Part shown: positions 1 to 9,482 of the stretch, piece after piece
How positions within the stretch are numbered: position 1 is the first letter of the stretch
How the letters are laid out: the number at the start of each line of letters is the position of its first letter
Source of the DNA: Anaerolineales bacterium
GTDB lineage: Bacteria > Chloroflexota > Anaerolineae > Anaerolineales > UBA6663
Reading direction: 5' to 3'
Length of the DNA: 45,888 nt
Assembly (NCBI GenBank): GCA_020845955.1
Contig: JADLEU010000105.1
Coordinates: forward strand, 1-45,888
Program-made: the position numbers and the translations under genes
Notes under the pieces: model-generated
Databases searched by the model: none
Told to the model about the DNA's origin: nothing
Seen by the model: only the letters and a program-made list of their open reading frames with translations

Positions 1-2
1 CG

Positions 3-1079
3 CCAGCCGCCAGCCAGCCGCGCGGTGCTACCCCCCTTCCGGACCGATCCGCGCGCCGTTGGCTGGTGCCGGCCACTCTGGGCGGCCTGGGCTTGATCGC
101 CGTAGGCGGCATCGCCGTCGTCGCGATAATAGCCACCGCGCTGCTCAGCCCCAGGACCACGCCGGCCTCGAACACGTCCGCGGCCGCTGCGGCCACCGCG
201 ACCCTGCCCCTGGCCGCCGTCACCGCCGCGAGCCCCGAGGTCACGGCAGCAGCCGCGACACTGCCCGCGGCGACCGGGCCGGCGCCACCGGCGGCCACGG
301 AGACCCTGCCGACCAGCCAGGAGCCATCGGCCACACTGGCGCCGGGCGCCGCCACGATCGCCAGCACAGACGGAATGACTCAACTCTATGTGCCGGCCGG
401 CGAGTTCGGGATGGGCAGCGGTTTGGGCCCGCCCGACCAGCGCCCGCTGCACACGATATACCTGGACGCCTTGTGGATCGACCGCACCGAGGTCACGAAT
501 GCCATGTACGCGCTGTGCGTGAGCGCCAGCGCCTGTTCCCCGCCGCTAGAGACACGGTCCATCACGCGTGCCAGCTACTACGGCGACCCCGGGTTTGCCG
601 ATTACCCGGTCCTGTTCGTCAACTGGCATCAGGCCAAGGCCTACTGCGAATGGGCTGGGCAGCGGCTGCCCACCGAGGCCGAGTGGGAGAAGGCCGCGCG
701 CGGGGTCGATGAACGGCCGTACCCGTGGGGCAGCGACCTCCCCACGATTTTTCGCTTGAACTATGCGCCTTCCGGCAAGGGCGACACGGTCGCGATCGGC
801 TTGTACCCGAGCAACGCCAGCCCATATGGGGCGCTGGACATGGCCGGCAACGCCTCCGAATGGGTAGCCGACTACTACGACCCCAATTACTACGCCGTCT
901 CGCCGGCCGAAAACCCCACCGGGCCGGCCCAGACCGGCTGCCCGGAGGGCGAGTGCCGCGTGCTGCGCGGCGGCTCGTGGAACAGCCAGGACCACGAGGT
1001 GACGACGACGGCGCGGCTGTTCTACGGGCCAAACGACTCGCGTGACGCCTTCAGTGTTCGCTGCGCGCAGACGCCGTAG
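3..1079 (+). CDS. membrane-anchored FGE/SUMF1-like domain protein, 5' end cut by the window
   Basis: The reading frame is open from the first bases of the window, so the GTG at 66 is probably internal and the N-terminus is missing. The visible part starts with a proline-rich stretch, then one transmembrane segment (residues [22 protein letters not shown]), then an Ala/Thr/Pro-rich linker of about 75 residues, then a formylglycine-generating-enzyme (SUMF1/FGE-sulfatase) domain. Hallmarks of that fold are [59 protein letters not shown] and the C-terminal RVLRGGSW and SVRC. In Chloroflexota this arrangement is often the C-terminal part of a Ser/Thr protein kinase; the kinase part, if present, lies outside the window, so that is inference. 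Only one cysteine sits near the FGE active-site position, so formylglycine-forming activity is doubtful and a binding or structural role is as likely. It ends at a strong bidirectional hairpin. Confidence 0.8.
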   Translation, partial: PAASQPRGATPLPDRSARRWLVPATLGGLGLIAVGGIAVVAIIATALLSPRTTPASNTSAAAAATATLPLAAVTAASPEVTAAAATLPAATGPAPPAATETLPTSQEPSATLAPGAATIASTDGMTQLYVPAGEFGMGSGLGPPDQRPLHTIYLDALWIDRTEVTNAMYALCVSASACSPPLETRSITRASYYGDPGFADYPVLFVNWHQAKAYCEWAGQRLPTEAEWEKAARGVDERPYPWGSDLPTIFRLNYAPSGKGDTVAIGLYPSNASPYGALDMAGNASEWVADYYDPNYYAVSPAENPTGPAQTGCPEGECRVLRGGSWNSQDHEVTTTARLFYGPNDSRDAFSVRCAQTP

Positions 1080-1129
1080 TCGCGCGGAGAGAGCGCACCC
1101 CGTGCGCCAAGCAGACGGCCAGTGAGACA

Positions 1130-1167
1130 AACCAGAAGGGCCAGGCGCGTGCCTGGCCCTTCTGGTT
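1130..1167. terminator. bidirectional hairpin terminator between convergent genes
   Basis: A perfect 17-bp inverted repeat (1130-1146 with 1151-1167) encloses a 4-base GCGT loop. It lies between the stops of the convergent FGE-like and nuclease genes and can serve both strands. There is only a weak T-run on either side. Confidence 0.75.
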
Positions 1168-1185
1168 CTGAGTTACCGATGGGGA

Positions 1186-4100
1186 CTACGGGATTAGCCT
1201 GGTAACCTCGCAGTTCTCCGCGCTGTCGGTTCCCGCCCCGCCGTTACAGGTGTCGCGTCCAGCGTTGCCGTCGAGCTGATCGTTGCCGAGCCCACCCAGG
1301 ATGGTGTCGTCGTCGTCGCCGCCCCTGAGGACATCGGTGCCTGCCCCGCCCTCCATCAGGTCCTTGTTGGCCCCGCCGTCGAGCTCGTCATTGCCCTCGC
1401 CGGCAAACAGCACGTCCTTGCCGGCGCCGCCGTGGAGGACGTCGGCGCCGCCATCGCCGAAGACGGTGTCGTTACCGTCGCCGGCATCGATGGTGTCGTT
1501 GCCTGCCAGGCCCACCAGCGCATCGTTGCCCTCGCCGCCCAGCAGGGTATCGTTGCCCGGGCCGCCCGTGACGGCATCAGCGCCGTCGAGCGCGCAGACC
1601 ACATCATCGCCGGCAAGGGCGAAGATCAGTTCGCCGCCGGCAGTGCCAACGATGACGTCGTCGCCTTCCGTGCCGGTGAGCGTGCCGTTGAAGATCCGGC
1701 CAGCGAGCAAGCCGCCGACGATCCTGCCATCCGGCCCAACATAGACGGTCGCGTTCCGACCCTGGCACTGCGGCACCAGGCTGAGGCCCACGACCACGGG
1801 ATCGTGGTCCGAGGAGCGGTAGCCGTTGAGCTCGTAGATAGCTTCTTGCTCAGGCGGCTTGAAGGTAGTGTCGTAGTCCAGTAGATCGGGCTCGTCGGCG
1901 TTGATGTGCCAGTCGGCCGCGCCCGTCACCTGGCCGGCCATGGTTGGGTTGGCCAGCGCGTGATCGAGGTATCCGAACTGGCCATCGAACACGTAGGAGT
2001 AGGCATAGGTGCCCTGATAGGCGGCAATCAGGTTCGTGTAGTCGTCGCCGGTGCCGAGCACGTCGTCGGGGCCGGCCTGAACGGCGCCGATCGGGCCTTC
2101 CTTGGCATAGGAGTTCAGGTCGCCCATGATCAGGAAGTCCGGATCGCCGCTGCCGGTCGGGTCAGTGGCCAGCCAGTCCACCAGGGCCTGGGCCGCCAGG
2201 GTGCGCGTCGCGTTGCAGTTGCCCTGGCCATCGCCGAGATCGGGATCGCCCACGTCGCTGCAGGCGGAGCCCTTCGACTTAAGGTGGTTGACCACCACCG
2301 TGAAGCGCTGGCCGGTAGACAGGTCCTCAAAGGTCTGCGCCAGCGTGGGGCGGTTCTTGGTGTCGAGGAAGCGCGGGTCGACCGCCGTGGTCAGGACCTG
2401 GAAGGCGCCCACGGGCTGCACCTTAGCCGGCCGATAGATCAGGCCGACACGGATGGCGTCGGTGCCGATCACGCCAGTGTCTATGTAGCCATAGGTGCCC
2501 GGCCCAAACAGGTCGTTCAGGCCGGCGACGATGCCGTTCGCGGGATCGCCCAGCGGGTCGACGCCGATCGTGTTCTCGAGCTCGTTCAGGCCGATGATGT
2601 CGGCGTCCAGGCCGGCCAGCGCGGCCAGCAGCTTGACGCGCTGCCGCTCGAACTCCAGCGGCTGGTCGCCGTCAAACCCGCGGCACTCCAGGCTCGGCAC
2701 CGGGCCGCAGAGGTTGTCGGCCGGGTCGTCCGGGTCATTGGAGCCCTCCTGGATGTTGTCGGGCGTCAGGAAGAAGTTGAGCGTGTTCATCGCCGCCACG
2801 CGCAGGCTACCGCCCACCGGTTCCGGCGCAGGCGGGCGCGGGTTGACGGCCGTATAGTCCGCCGGCCCGACCGGCTGGATGCGGTAGAGGCTGAAGTCGA
2901 AGCCCACCACACCGGTGACATTCTGCACGGTATCGCCGCCGCGGAAGCGGTTATCCAGCGAGAAGAAGCCGCCGTTCGGGTGGCGAACCTGCGGCGGGTT
3001 CTGGACGCCCAGCCCGTCGTCGAGCGTGACGCGCCGCAGGCTGTTGGCCAGGGTGCGGTCGTTAGCCGGCGCCCCGGGCTCGTCGATGGCCGTGCCGGTA
3101 AAGGGCCGGGACTCGCCGTCGAGCGGCAGGGCCAGCACCATCTCGCCAAAGCGCTCGTAGTTGAAGTACTCGGAGATGACCAGCGCCTGCGGGAAGCGGA
3201 CCAGCATGCCCTCGAAGCGCTCGAGCTCGGTCAGGCTGGCCAACGGCATCATCACGTCGGTGGGCGCCACGCTGCTGACGCCGCAGTTGACGATGTTGCC
3301 TTCCGGCACGACGGCCGAATTGCTGTTGGAGCCGTTGAGGGCCGTCTGATCGAAGCGCTCGCGGGCGTACCCGGTGACGCGCACCAGTTGGCCGGCACTG
3401 ACGAAGTTGTTGCTGCCGGTAAAGACGAAGATGCCGTCAGAGGTAGCTCCATCACCGTCGCCGGCGAGATCCTGCAGGTAAAACCCTTGGAGGCCGACGT
3501 CGTTGGCGCCCTCGAAGTCGCCGACCACGACGCCCTGAGTCGTGACGTTGCCGGTGATCGCCGCGCTTGACCCGCTGCCCTGGATGGCATAGATGGGCGT
3601 GTAGGCTGCTTCGCAGACGTTGCCCGCGGCGATCGTGAAGTTAGCCACGTAGTCGGCCGCCATGATGTCGGGCGGATCGTCGCTGTCCACGTCGGACACT
3701 TGCGCGGCAACGATCGTCAGCACGCAGCTTTCGCCGCCGGCGAAGTTCACGGCAGGATCGAGGCCGAACGAGGTCGGGCCGCCGCTGACCACGGCCGAAT
3801 GCGCACCGCTGGTGGCGCAGATCAGGCTGAACCAACTGCCAGATACGGTCACCGGCTCGCTGAAGGCAATGTCGACGTTGGCGTCAACCAGAGCGCTGGT
3901 CGACCCGTCGGCCGGGTTGGTGCTCATCACGGCCGGCGCAGTTTCCACCTGGCAGTCGATGGCCTGGTCGCTGTTGGCCCGGCCGGGCGTGACGCACACC
4001 AAGCTGAAGTCGACGTTGTTGACGTTGGTGTCGGTGCCGTCGGGCAGGCGCAAGAGGCCCTGGTTGGCAGCGGCGGCGGTGTCGTCCAAGCCGGCGCCAG

Positions 4101-5427
4101 AACCTTCTGTGTAACCTCCGGCGGTGTCGCCTTCGTAGCTCACGGCTTCGAAGACCGTGCCGTTGAAGAGCAGCGCCACGGCATCGGGCGCGCCATTCTG
4201 GATCAAGTTCGTATCGGGACTTACGTCAAGGTCGCAGTTCGCGACGGTGGCGGCATTCGCGCAGACGACGAAGTAGTCGCCGGGAGCCAGGCTGATGGCT
4301 GGCAGCGCGAAGAGCTGATATGACGCCGCGCCACCGCCCGAGCCGTTGATCATCTCGAGGCTGTAGGCGCTCAGGTCAACGGCGGTCGCGTCATTATTGC
4401 GGATTTCGACAAACTCGGCGGCGTCCGTGCCGGGTTGGTCGTAGTCGATCTCGTTGATTACAAGGGCCGCCGGCAGAGCCGCACTGACCGTGGAAAAGTT
4501 GAAGACGTGGTCGGCGGCCATGGTGTCCGGCGGGTCGTTAGTGTCCAGGTCGGTCACCTGGCCGGCCAGCACCGTTACGGCACAGGTCTCCGCGTAGGCG
4601 AAATCGGCATCCGGATCGAGCGTGAAGGCCACCGGGCCGCCGCTGACGACCGCGGTGTGCGCGCCGCTGGCTGAGCAACTGATGACGAACGAGGCCGTGC
4701 TGGCGTTGACGTCTTCACTGAAGGTTACGCTAAGGTTGGCGTCGACGGCCACATTGGCAGCGCCGTCGAGTGGATCAGTCGTTACCACCTGGGGCGCGAT
4801 GTCGCCGCCGCCGCAGTTGGCGGTATGCGCGCCGAGGCCGTCAAACGTGTCGGCGGCGAAGCCGTCCCATTCGTCGGCGGGGTCGAAGAGATTGCTACCG
4901 TCGACATCGCCCTGACACACAGCCGCCTGGCGGCGGAGGGTGTTGTCGGCCGTGCTGGTGAGACCGGCACCCCACTCGCTGCCGGGGTCGAAACCGATTT
5001 GGCCGAGGACGTCGACGATCACGCCGTTGCGGCGCAGTGCAACGGCGTCATCGCCGTTGAAGTTGATGACCGTGCTGCTTGTGCCATCGGCCACCGCCAG
5101 AATGGCAGCATTGGCGCTCGGATGAGCCAAGACTAGCACGTCACCATTCGCCAGGCTCGCCACGATGGTACCCAGGTTGAGGGATTGGGAGGCAGTGGCG
5201 GACCCGTTGGTGTAAAGCTCCAGCACATACTCGGACAGCACGGCGTCTGCACCCGTGCCGTTGTAGATCTCCACTGCTTTGTTGAAACTGGACCCCTCGA
5301 TGTACTCGGACAGCAGCAGATCGACCGTCTCGGCCTCAGCCGGAGCCGGGCGCACCAGCGACACCAGGCCCACGACCAAAGCAAGTGTGAGCGTCAGGTT
5401 GAGAGAGAGGTGCCTGTAGTTCCGCAT
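1186..5427 (-). CDS. large secreted multidomain nuclease (ExeM/NucH-like) with lamin-tail, Ig-like, EEP and RTX domains
   Basis: Predicted 1413-residue exported protein. The start at 5427 is chosen because an AAGGAAAA ribosome site precedes it and a clear signal peptide follows (MRNYRHLSLNL, then a hydrophobic core ending APAEA); the frame stays open further upstream but that part is not protein-like. Domains in order: lamin-tail-like domain (about 33-165), Ig-like SbsA type (about 210-310), second lamin-tail-like domain (about 320-450), second Ig-like (about 498-590), an OB-fold-like segment (about 605-720), and an endonuclease/exonuclease/phosphatase domain (about 870-1215) with NELEN, GDLN and SSDHDPV carrying the expected catalytic Glu, Asp/Asn and Asp-His. 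The C-terminus is a run of Ca-binding RTX nonapeptides (GGxGNDxL). This architecture matches extracellular DNases of the ExeM type, which degrade DNA outside the cell. It is divergent from comEC. Confidence 0.85.
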   Translation of the reverse strand: MRNYRHLSLNLTLTLALVVGLVSLVRPAPAEAETVDLLLSEYIEGSSFNKAVEIYNGTGADAVLSEYVLELYTNGSATASQSLNLGTIVASLANGDVLVLAHPSANAAILAVADGTSSTVINFNGDDAVALRRNGVIVDVLGQIGFDPGSEWGAGLTSTADNTLRRQAAVCQGDVDGSNLFDPADEWDGFAADTFDGLGAHTANCGGGDIAPQVVTTDPLDGAANVAVDANLSVTFSEDVNASTASFVISCSASGAHTAVVSGGPVAFTLDPDADFAYAETCAVTVLAGQVTDLDTNDPPDTMAADHVFNFSTVSAALPAALVINEIDYDQPGTDAAEFVEIRNNDATAVDLSAYSLEMINGSGGGAASYQLFALPAISLAPGDYFVVCANAATVANCDLDVSPDTNLIQNGAPDAVALLFNGTVFEAVSYEGDTAGGYTEGSGAGLDDTAAAANQGLLRLPDGTDTNVNNVDFSLVCVTPGRANSDQAIDCQVETAPAVMSTNPADGSTSALVDANVDIAFSEPVTVSGSWFSLICATSGAHSAVVSGGPTSFGLDPAVNFAGGESCVLTIVAAQVSDVDSDDPPDIMAADYVANFTIAAGNVCEAAYTPIYAIQGSGSSAAITGNVTTQGVVVGDFEGANDVGLQGFYLQDLAGDGDGATSDGIFVFTGSNNFVSAGQLVRVTGYARERFDQTALNGSNSNSAVVPEGNIVNCGVSSVAPTDVMMPLASLTELERFEGMLVRFPQALVISEYFNYERFGEMVLALPLDGESRPFTGTAIDEPGAPANDRTLANSLRRVTLDDGLGVQNPPQVRHPNGGFFSLDNRFRGGDTVQNVTGVVGFDFSLYRIQPVGPADYTAVNPRPPAPEPVGGSLRVAAMNTLNFFLTPDNIQEGSNDPDDPADNLCGPVPSLECRGFDGDQPLEFERQRVKLLAALAGLDADIIGLNELENTIGVDPLGDPANGIVAGLNDLFGPGTYGYIDTGVIGTDAIRVGLIYRPAKVQPVGAFQVLTTAVDPRFLDTKNRPTLAQTFEDLSTGQRFTVVVNHLKSKGSACSDVGDPDLGDGQGNCNATRTLAAQALVDWLATDPTGSGDPDFLIMGDLNSYAKEGPIGAVQAGPDDVLGTGDDYTNLIAAYQGTYAYSYVFDGQFGYLDHALANPTMAGQVTGAADWHINADEPDLLDYDTTFKPPEQEAIYELNGYRSSDHDPVVVGLSLVPQCQGRNATVYVGPDGRIVGGLLAGRIFNGTLTGTEGDDVIVGTAGGELIFALAGDDVVCALDGADAVTGGPGNDTLLGGEGNDALVGLAGNDTIDAGDGNDTVFGDGGADVLHGGAGKDVLFAGEGNDELDGGANKDLMEGGAGTDVLRGGDDDDTILGGLGNDQLDGNAGRDTCNGGAGTDSAENCEVTRLIP
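1225..1690 (-). repeat. RTX (hemolysin-type) calcium-binding nonapeptide repeats
   Basis: The last ~155 codons of the nuclease gene encode about a dozen GGxGxDxLx-type repeats, including GGPGNDTLL, GGEGNDALV and GGLGNDQLD. RTX repeats bind Ca2+ and fold into a beta-roll outside the cell; they often mark type I secretion substrates, yet this protein also has a Sec-type signal peptide. Confidence 0.85.
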
Positions 5428-5703
5428 GGCTTTTCCTTTTCTAAGGCGAACTGATTGGAAAGTACGGGGAACGGCATGGGTCAGGTGGTATTGACACTGG
5501 ACGCCTGCTTGAGCGTGGGCAGACCCCATTGATGCGGACGGCAAACGAGCATGCGCGCCCTTCCGGTGCGATTGGCGCGCCATTATCATACGCGGGCCAG
5601 CTGGCCACGGGCAAATTAAGATAGGTTTAAGTACCGTTAGAAGGCTCAAGACCGAGCCCTGTCCGCGGCCCTGCCCGCGGCACGGGCGTATAATCGCGGC
5701 CCG

Positions 5704-8166
5704 ATGGCCCCTGTTGCTGCCACCACCGCCCAGCCTGCGCCAACCCGCGCAAGTCTTCCGCCGCTGGCGCTGTTCGGCGCCGGCTGGCTGGTGGGGATCG
5801 TGGCGGGCCAGGCACTGGCCCTTGCCACCTGGGTGGCGCTGCTGGCAGCCGGGTTGGCGCTGGCGGGCCTCATCCTGCTGAGCCGCGAGCGGCGCTGGCA
5901 GCTGCCGTTGGCGTGCACCCTGGCGGCAGCGCTGGGCGCTGCCCGCATCGCCGCCGCGCAGCCGCCGCTCGAGGACCCTGGCCACGTCGCCGGCTACCTC
6001 GGGCCGGGAGAAGTCACACTCGAAGGCGTAGTCGCCGGGGAGGTTTGGCCGGGTGCGGAGGACGTATCCCTGCGCGTGCGCGCCGAGCGGCTGACGCCGG
6101 CCGGCGGGATGGCGCCGGTCGACGTGCGCGGCCTAGTGCTGGCCGGGGCGCCGCGCTACGCCTTGGATCGGCTGGCGCTGGCGGGCACGGCCGACTACGC
6201 CTATGGGGATCGGCTAAGGTTAACGGGCAGACTGGAGGCGCCGCCGGTCTTCGACGGATTCTCGTATCGCGGCTATTTGGCCGGCCAGGGCGTGCACGCG
6301 CTGCTGCGGACGGAGCGGGTGGTATTCGTGGAGGCGGGGGCGGGCAACCCGGCCTGGCAGGCGCTGTACGCCTTCAAGGCACGCGCCCTGGCCCTGCTCA
6401 ACGCCACGTTCCCAGAGCCGCACGCCGCGCTGCTGGCCGGCATCCTGCTGGGCGTTGAGGCCGGCATACCGCCGGCGCTGGACGAGGCCTTTCGCACCAC
6501 CGGCACGGCGCACATCGTGGCCATCTCCGGGTTCAACCTCGCCGTCCTCGTCGGGCTGGTAGGGGCGCTCACCCGGCGGCTGTTCGGCCCTGGGCGCGGC
6601 CTCTGGCTGGCACTGGGCGCTATTGCACTCTACACCGTGCTGGTAGGCGCCGGCGCCTCGGTCGTGCGCGCGGCCATCATGGGCAGCCTGGCGCTGGTCG
6701 GCCACCGGCTCGGACGCCGTTCGTTTGCCCTCAGCAGCCTGGCTGCGGCTGCCGCTGCCATGACGCTCGCCAACCCCTACACCTTGTGGGACACGGGCTT
6801 TCAGCTCAGCGCTATGGCCACGCTAGGATTGGTGCTGTATGGCGACCGTCTCCAGGCCGCCTTCGAGCGCCTGAGCGCGCGCCTGCTGCGGGCCACGCCG
6901 CAGCAGGCGCGGCGGCTGGCGGCTCTGGCAGGCGAGCCGCTTCTGCTGACGCTGGCCGCGCAGATCACCACCCTGCCCTTACTGGTGCTGCACTATCGGT
7001 CGCTCTCGCTCGTCTCCCTACTGGCCAACGTGCTAATTGTTCCAGCCCAGCCAGCCGTTATGGTAGCGGGGGGCACGGCGCTGCTGCTCGGCCTGGCCTG
7101 GCCGCCGCTGGGCCAGGTAGCAGCCTGGCTGGCGTGGCCCTTTACAGCGTACACCATCAGCCTGGTGCAGGCCCTGGCTAGTATGCCCCTGGCGGCGCTG
7201 CCGCTTAGCGAGGTAGCGCCTGCGCCGGTCTTGCTCGGCTATGCGCTACTGTTCGGCCTGACCTGGCTGTTGGCCCGCCCGGCAGCACAGCGCCCGGTCT
7301 GGTGGAATCGCTTCGCGGCGCAGCGGCTGCCCGCGGCTGGGCTCGCCCTAATGGCCGCGGCCACGCTGACGGCCGGGAGTTGGTACTTCAGCCTACCACC
7401 CGCCGACGGCCGGCTGCGCATCACGGTGCTGGACCTGCGCGCTCCCGATGAGACGCGTGCTGGCAGCGGTGAAGCGGTGCTGATCCAGGCGCCCGGCGGC
7501 GCCACGGCCCTGATTGGCGGGGGACCGGGTGGGCTGACGCTCAGTCGCGCGCTGGACCGGGTACTGCCGCTGTTCACCCGCCGACTGGATCTGTTGGTGG
7601 TAGCCGCGCCCGAGACAAGCCACTTGGGCGGGCTGCCCGAGGCGCTGCAGCGCTTCGCGGTGACGCGCGTGGTGCTGACCCACGCGCCGGGTCAGTCGGC
7701 GGCTTATCGCGTGCTGCGCGCTGAACTCACCGAACGCGGCTATCAAGTGCTCGACGCGTCGCAGCGGCCGATGCTGGACCTGGGCGACGGGATTATTCTT
7801 CGGGTGGTGGCGGACAGCGAGCAGGGCAGCGTCGTGCGGCTGGAGTGGGAGGCGTTTGCGATGCTGCTATCGCCCGGCCTGGATCTGGCGGGCGAGGCGG
7901 CGCTGCTCGAACAGCACGCGGTCGAGCCGGCGACGGTGGTGCTCCTGGCCGGGGGCGGAAACGACGGCACGACGAGCGACGCCTGGGTGGAGGCCATCAA
8001 CCCACAAGTGGTGGTGATCTCAGTGCAGGCCGGTAACCTTCGGGGCGCGCCCGCGCCTCAGGTGCTGGCGCGACTGACGGGGCGCAATGTGCTGCGGACC
8101 GACCTGAATGGGGATGTGCGGATCGAGACCGATGGGAGGCAAATGTGGGCGGTTGTAGAGCGGTGA
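5704..8166 (+). CDS. comEC: ComEC/Rec2-family DNA-uptake channel protein with degenerate C-terminal MBL domain
   Basis: 820-residue polytopic membrane protein, normal length for ComEC. N-terminal hydrophobic helices are followed by a DUF4131-like soluble segment (to about 190) and the Competence domain (about 220-500) with the signature ILLGVEAGIPPALDEAFRTT and HIVAISGFNL. ComEC forms the inner-membrane channel that takes up single-stranded DNA in natural transformation. The C-terminal part (about 570-815) is recognisable as the metallo-beta-lactamase-like domain, but its metal-binding motifs are gone: DVGQGD reads DLRAPDE, LIDGG reads LIGGG (Gly605), and the HxDxDH motif reads APETSHLGG. It could not bind metals in the usual way. 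Starts at ATG 5704; the 276-base divergent gap to the secreted nuclease shows no promoter I would defend. Confidence 0.88.
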   Translation: MAPVAATTAQPAPTRASLPPLALFGAGWLVGIVAGQALALATWVALLAAGLALAGLILLSRERRWQLPLACTLAAALGAARIAAAQPPLEDPGHVAGYLGPGEVTLEGVVAGEVWPGAEDVSLRVRAERLTPAGGMAPVDVRGLVLAGAPRYALDRLALAGTADYAYGDRLRLTGRLEAPPVFDGFSYRGYLAGQGVHALLRTERVVFVEAGAGNPAWQALYAFKARALALLNATFPEPHAALLAGILLGVEAGIPPALDEAFRTTGTAHIVAISGFNLAVLVGLVGALTRRLFGPGRGLWLALGAIALYTVLVGAGASVVRAAIMGSLALVGHRLGRRSFALSSLAAAAAAMTLANPYTLWDTGFQLSAMATLGLVLYGDRLQAAFERLSARLLRATPQQARRLAALAGEPLLLTLAAQITTLPLLVLHYRSLSLVSLLANVLIVPAQPAVMVAGGTALLLGLAWPPLGQVAAWLAWPFTAYTISLVQALASMPLAALPLSEVAPAPVLLGYALLFGLTWLLARPAAQRPVWWNRFAAQRLPAAGLALMAAATLTAGSWYFSLPPADGRLRITVLDLRAPDETRAGSGEAVLIQAPGGATALIGGGPGGLTLSRALDRVLPLFTRRLDLLVVAAPETSHLGGLPEALQRFAVTRVVLTHAPGQSAAYRVLRAELTERGYQVLDASQRPMLDLGDGIILRVVADSEQGSVVRLEWEAFAMLLSPGLDLAGEAALLEQHAVEPATVVLLAGGGNDGTTSDAWVEAINPQVVVISVQAGNLRGAPAPQVLARLTGRNVLRTDLNGDVRIETDGRQMWAVVER

Positions 8167-8237
8167 TCGGCCTCCTGCCAGCGGGGCGATCTGCGGCGGT
8201 CGGGCCGCCGTGCCGCCGGCTGGCCGCTCGCCGGAGC

Positions 8238-9179
8238 TCAGACCGCCAGCGCAGCCCTTTCCCGAATCCTGTAGTCGTACCGCTCGTCCAGCCCCAGCTC
8301 CTGAATAATACGCAGCCCCTTGGCGAGCGCGTCGGCCTCCAGGCCGCGCAGCGGCTTGCGCAGCGCGCCGACCGGCAGGCCCACCGCCCGCATCAGCGAC
8401 TTCACGGCCACCGGGTTGATCTCCGAGTAGTTGAAGTGCAGCAGCGGCAGCATCCGCAGGTAGGTCTGGCGGAAATCTTTGGCGTCCTGGAAGGACTTCC
8501 AGGGCGTGGAGATCAAGGCCATCTCGGCGGGGATGAGGTTGCCGCTCATGTTGGCGGTGCCGTGCCCGCCCAGGCTCATGGTCGGCACTACCAGCCCCAG
8601 GTTGGGCGAGTCGCAGCACATGACGGTCACGTCCGGCTTGGCGGCCAGCACCTGCGCCACCTGCCCGACGCGCTTGGTCGATTCCTTGTGGATGACGTAG
8701 TTGGGATGCTGGAAGATGCGCAACAGGTTATCCCAGTGCAGGTCGGTCTTCACCCGCGGCGGGTTATTGTAGATCCCCAGCGGCAGGTCGGTGGCATCGG
8801 CAACCTCGAGGTAGAAGGCCTCGATGTCGCGCTCCGGGGCGCACAGGTAGGGCGGCGCGGCAATGATGGCACCGTCGGCGCCGTTGGCCTGGGCGAAGCG
8901 AATGTTGTCGATCACGAGGTCGATAGTGTTACCGGTGCAACCGTAGAAAAACTTCATCCGGCCTGTCTTCATCTTGGCGGTTTCCACCACCACCTGCTTT
9001 TTCTCTTCTGGGTTCAGCAGGGTCGGCTCGCCGGTGGAGCCCATGAACAGGATCGCCACGGTGCCGTGCTGTTCTTGAAACTCGAGCAGGGCGCGAAAGG
9101 CGCCAAAATCCACCTTCCCCGCCAGATCGAAGGGAGTGACCGTCGCGACAAACGAGCCCTCGATTCGCATCTTAGCCAT
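8238..9179 (-). CDS. dihydrodipicolinate synthase / N-acetylneuraminate lyase family aldolase
   Basis: 313 residues, full length for the DHDPS/NAL class I aldolase family (TIM barrel). Seen: the GSTGE loop at 47-51, CTGNT at 81-85, Tyr137 in GIYNNP (the family's proton-relay Tyr) and Lys165 in IHKEST, the expected Schiff-base lysine. A GGAGG sits 4 bases before the ATG at 9179. The gene stands alone on the minus strand and is convergent with comEC, with no lysine-pathway neighbours. True DapA usually has NVPGRT and KEATG at these places; here they read NNPPRV and KESTK, so the substrate may be another pyruvate-derived aldol or 2-keto-3-deoxy sugar acid. The family call is firm and the reaction is not. 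Confidence 0.85.
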   Translation of the reverse strand: MAKMRIEGSFVATVTPFDLAGKVDFGAFRALLEFQEQHGTVAILFMGSTGEPTLLNPEEKKQVVVETAKMKTGRMKFFYGCTGNTIDLVIDNIRFAQANGADGAIIAAPPYLCAPERDIEAFYLEVADATDLPLGIYNNPPRVKTDLHWDNLLRIFQHPNYVIHKESTKRVGQVAQVLAAKPDVTVMCCDSPNLGLVVPTMSLGGHGTANMSGNLIPAEMALISTPWKSFQDAKDFRQTYLRMLPLLHFNYSEINPVAVKSLMRAVGLPVGALRKPLRGLEADALAKGLRIIQELGLDERYDYRIRERAALAV

Positions 9180-9482
9180 ACTACCTCCAAGAGCAAGAAT
9201 GGTTGCCGACCCGATACCCCGGTAACGCTGCGGCGCATTTTACACGCCCGCTGGGAATGACGCCAACCGTCCTTGCTGAGCGGAACAGCGGTCCGGCCAG
9301 GACAAGAAACTCCGCGCCTGGAACGCGGCGCACACCTCCGCTGCCGTACAAGTGCATGTCGGATTCCACGGCCGCTGGGGCCGCGGCCAGCCACGACGCG
9401 TCCCAGACTGCCGCCGATATCCCTTGGACGCGGGCAAGAAGCGCTACTCCACCCATCCCACAGCGTATAAGGCTGAACGCCG

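Noticed and set aside
1225-1690. Repeated DNA possibly a CRISPR or satellite
   Set aside because: The periodicity is that of RTX codons in frame, with no spacers.
1283-5000. Long plus-strand frames (for example 1906-3570, 554 codons) opposite the nuclease gene
   Set aside because: They are the reverse reading of a GC-rich coding region with clear domains on the minus strand; their products show no domain.
5428-5985. 186-codon N-terminal extension of the nuclease
   Set aside because: The signal peptide and ribosome site fix the start at 5427; the extension overlaps comEC antisense.
8167-8237. GCGGCGGTCGGGCCGCCG as terminator between comEC and the aldolase gene
   Set aside because: The stem is only 6 bp without a T-run; too weak in such GC-rich DNA.
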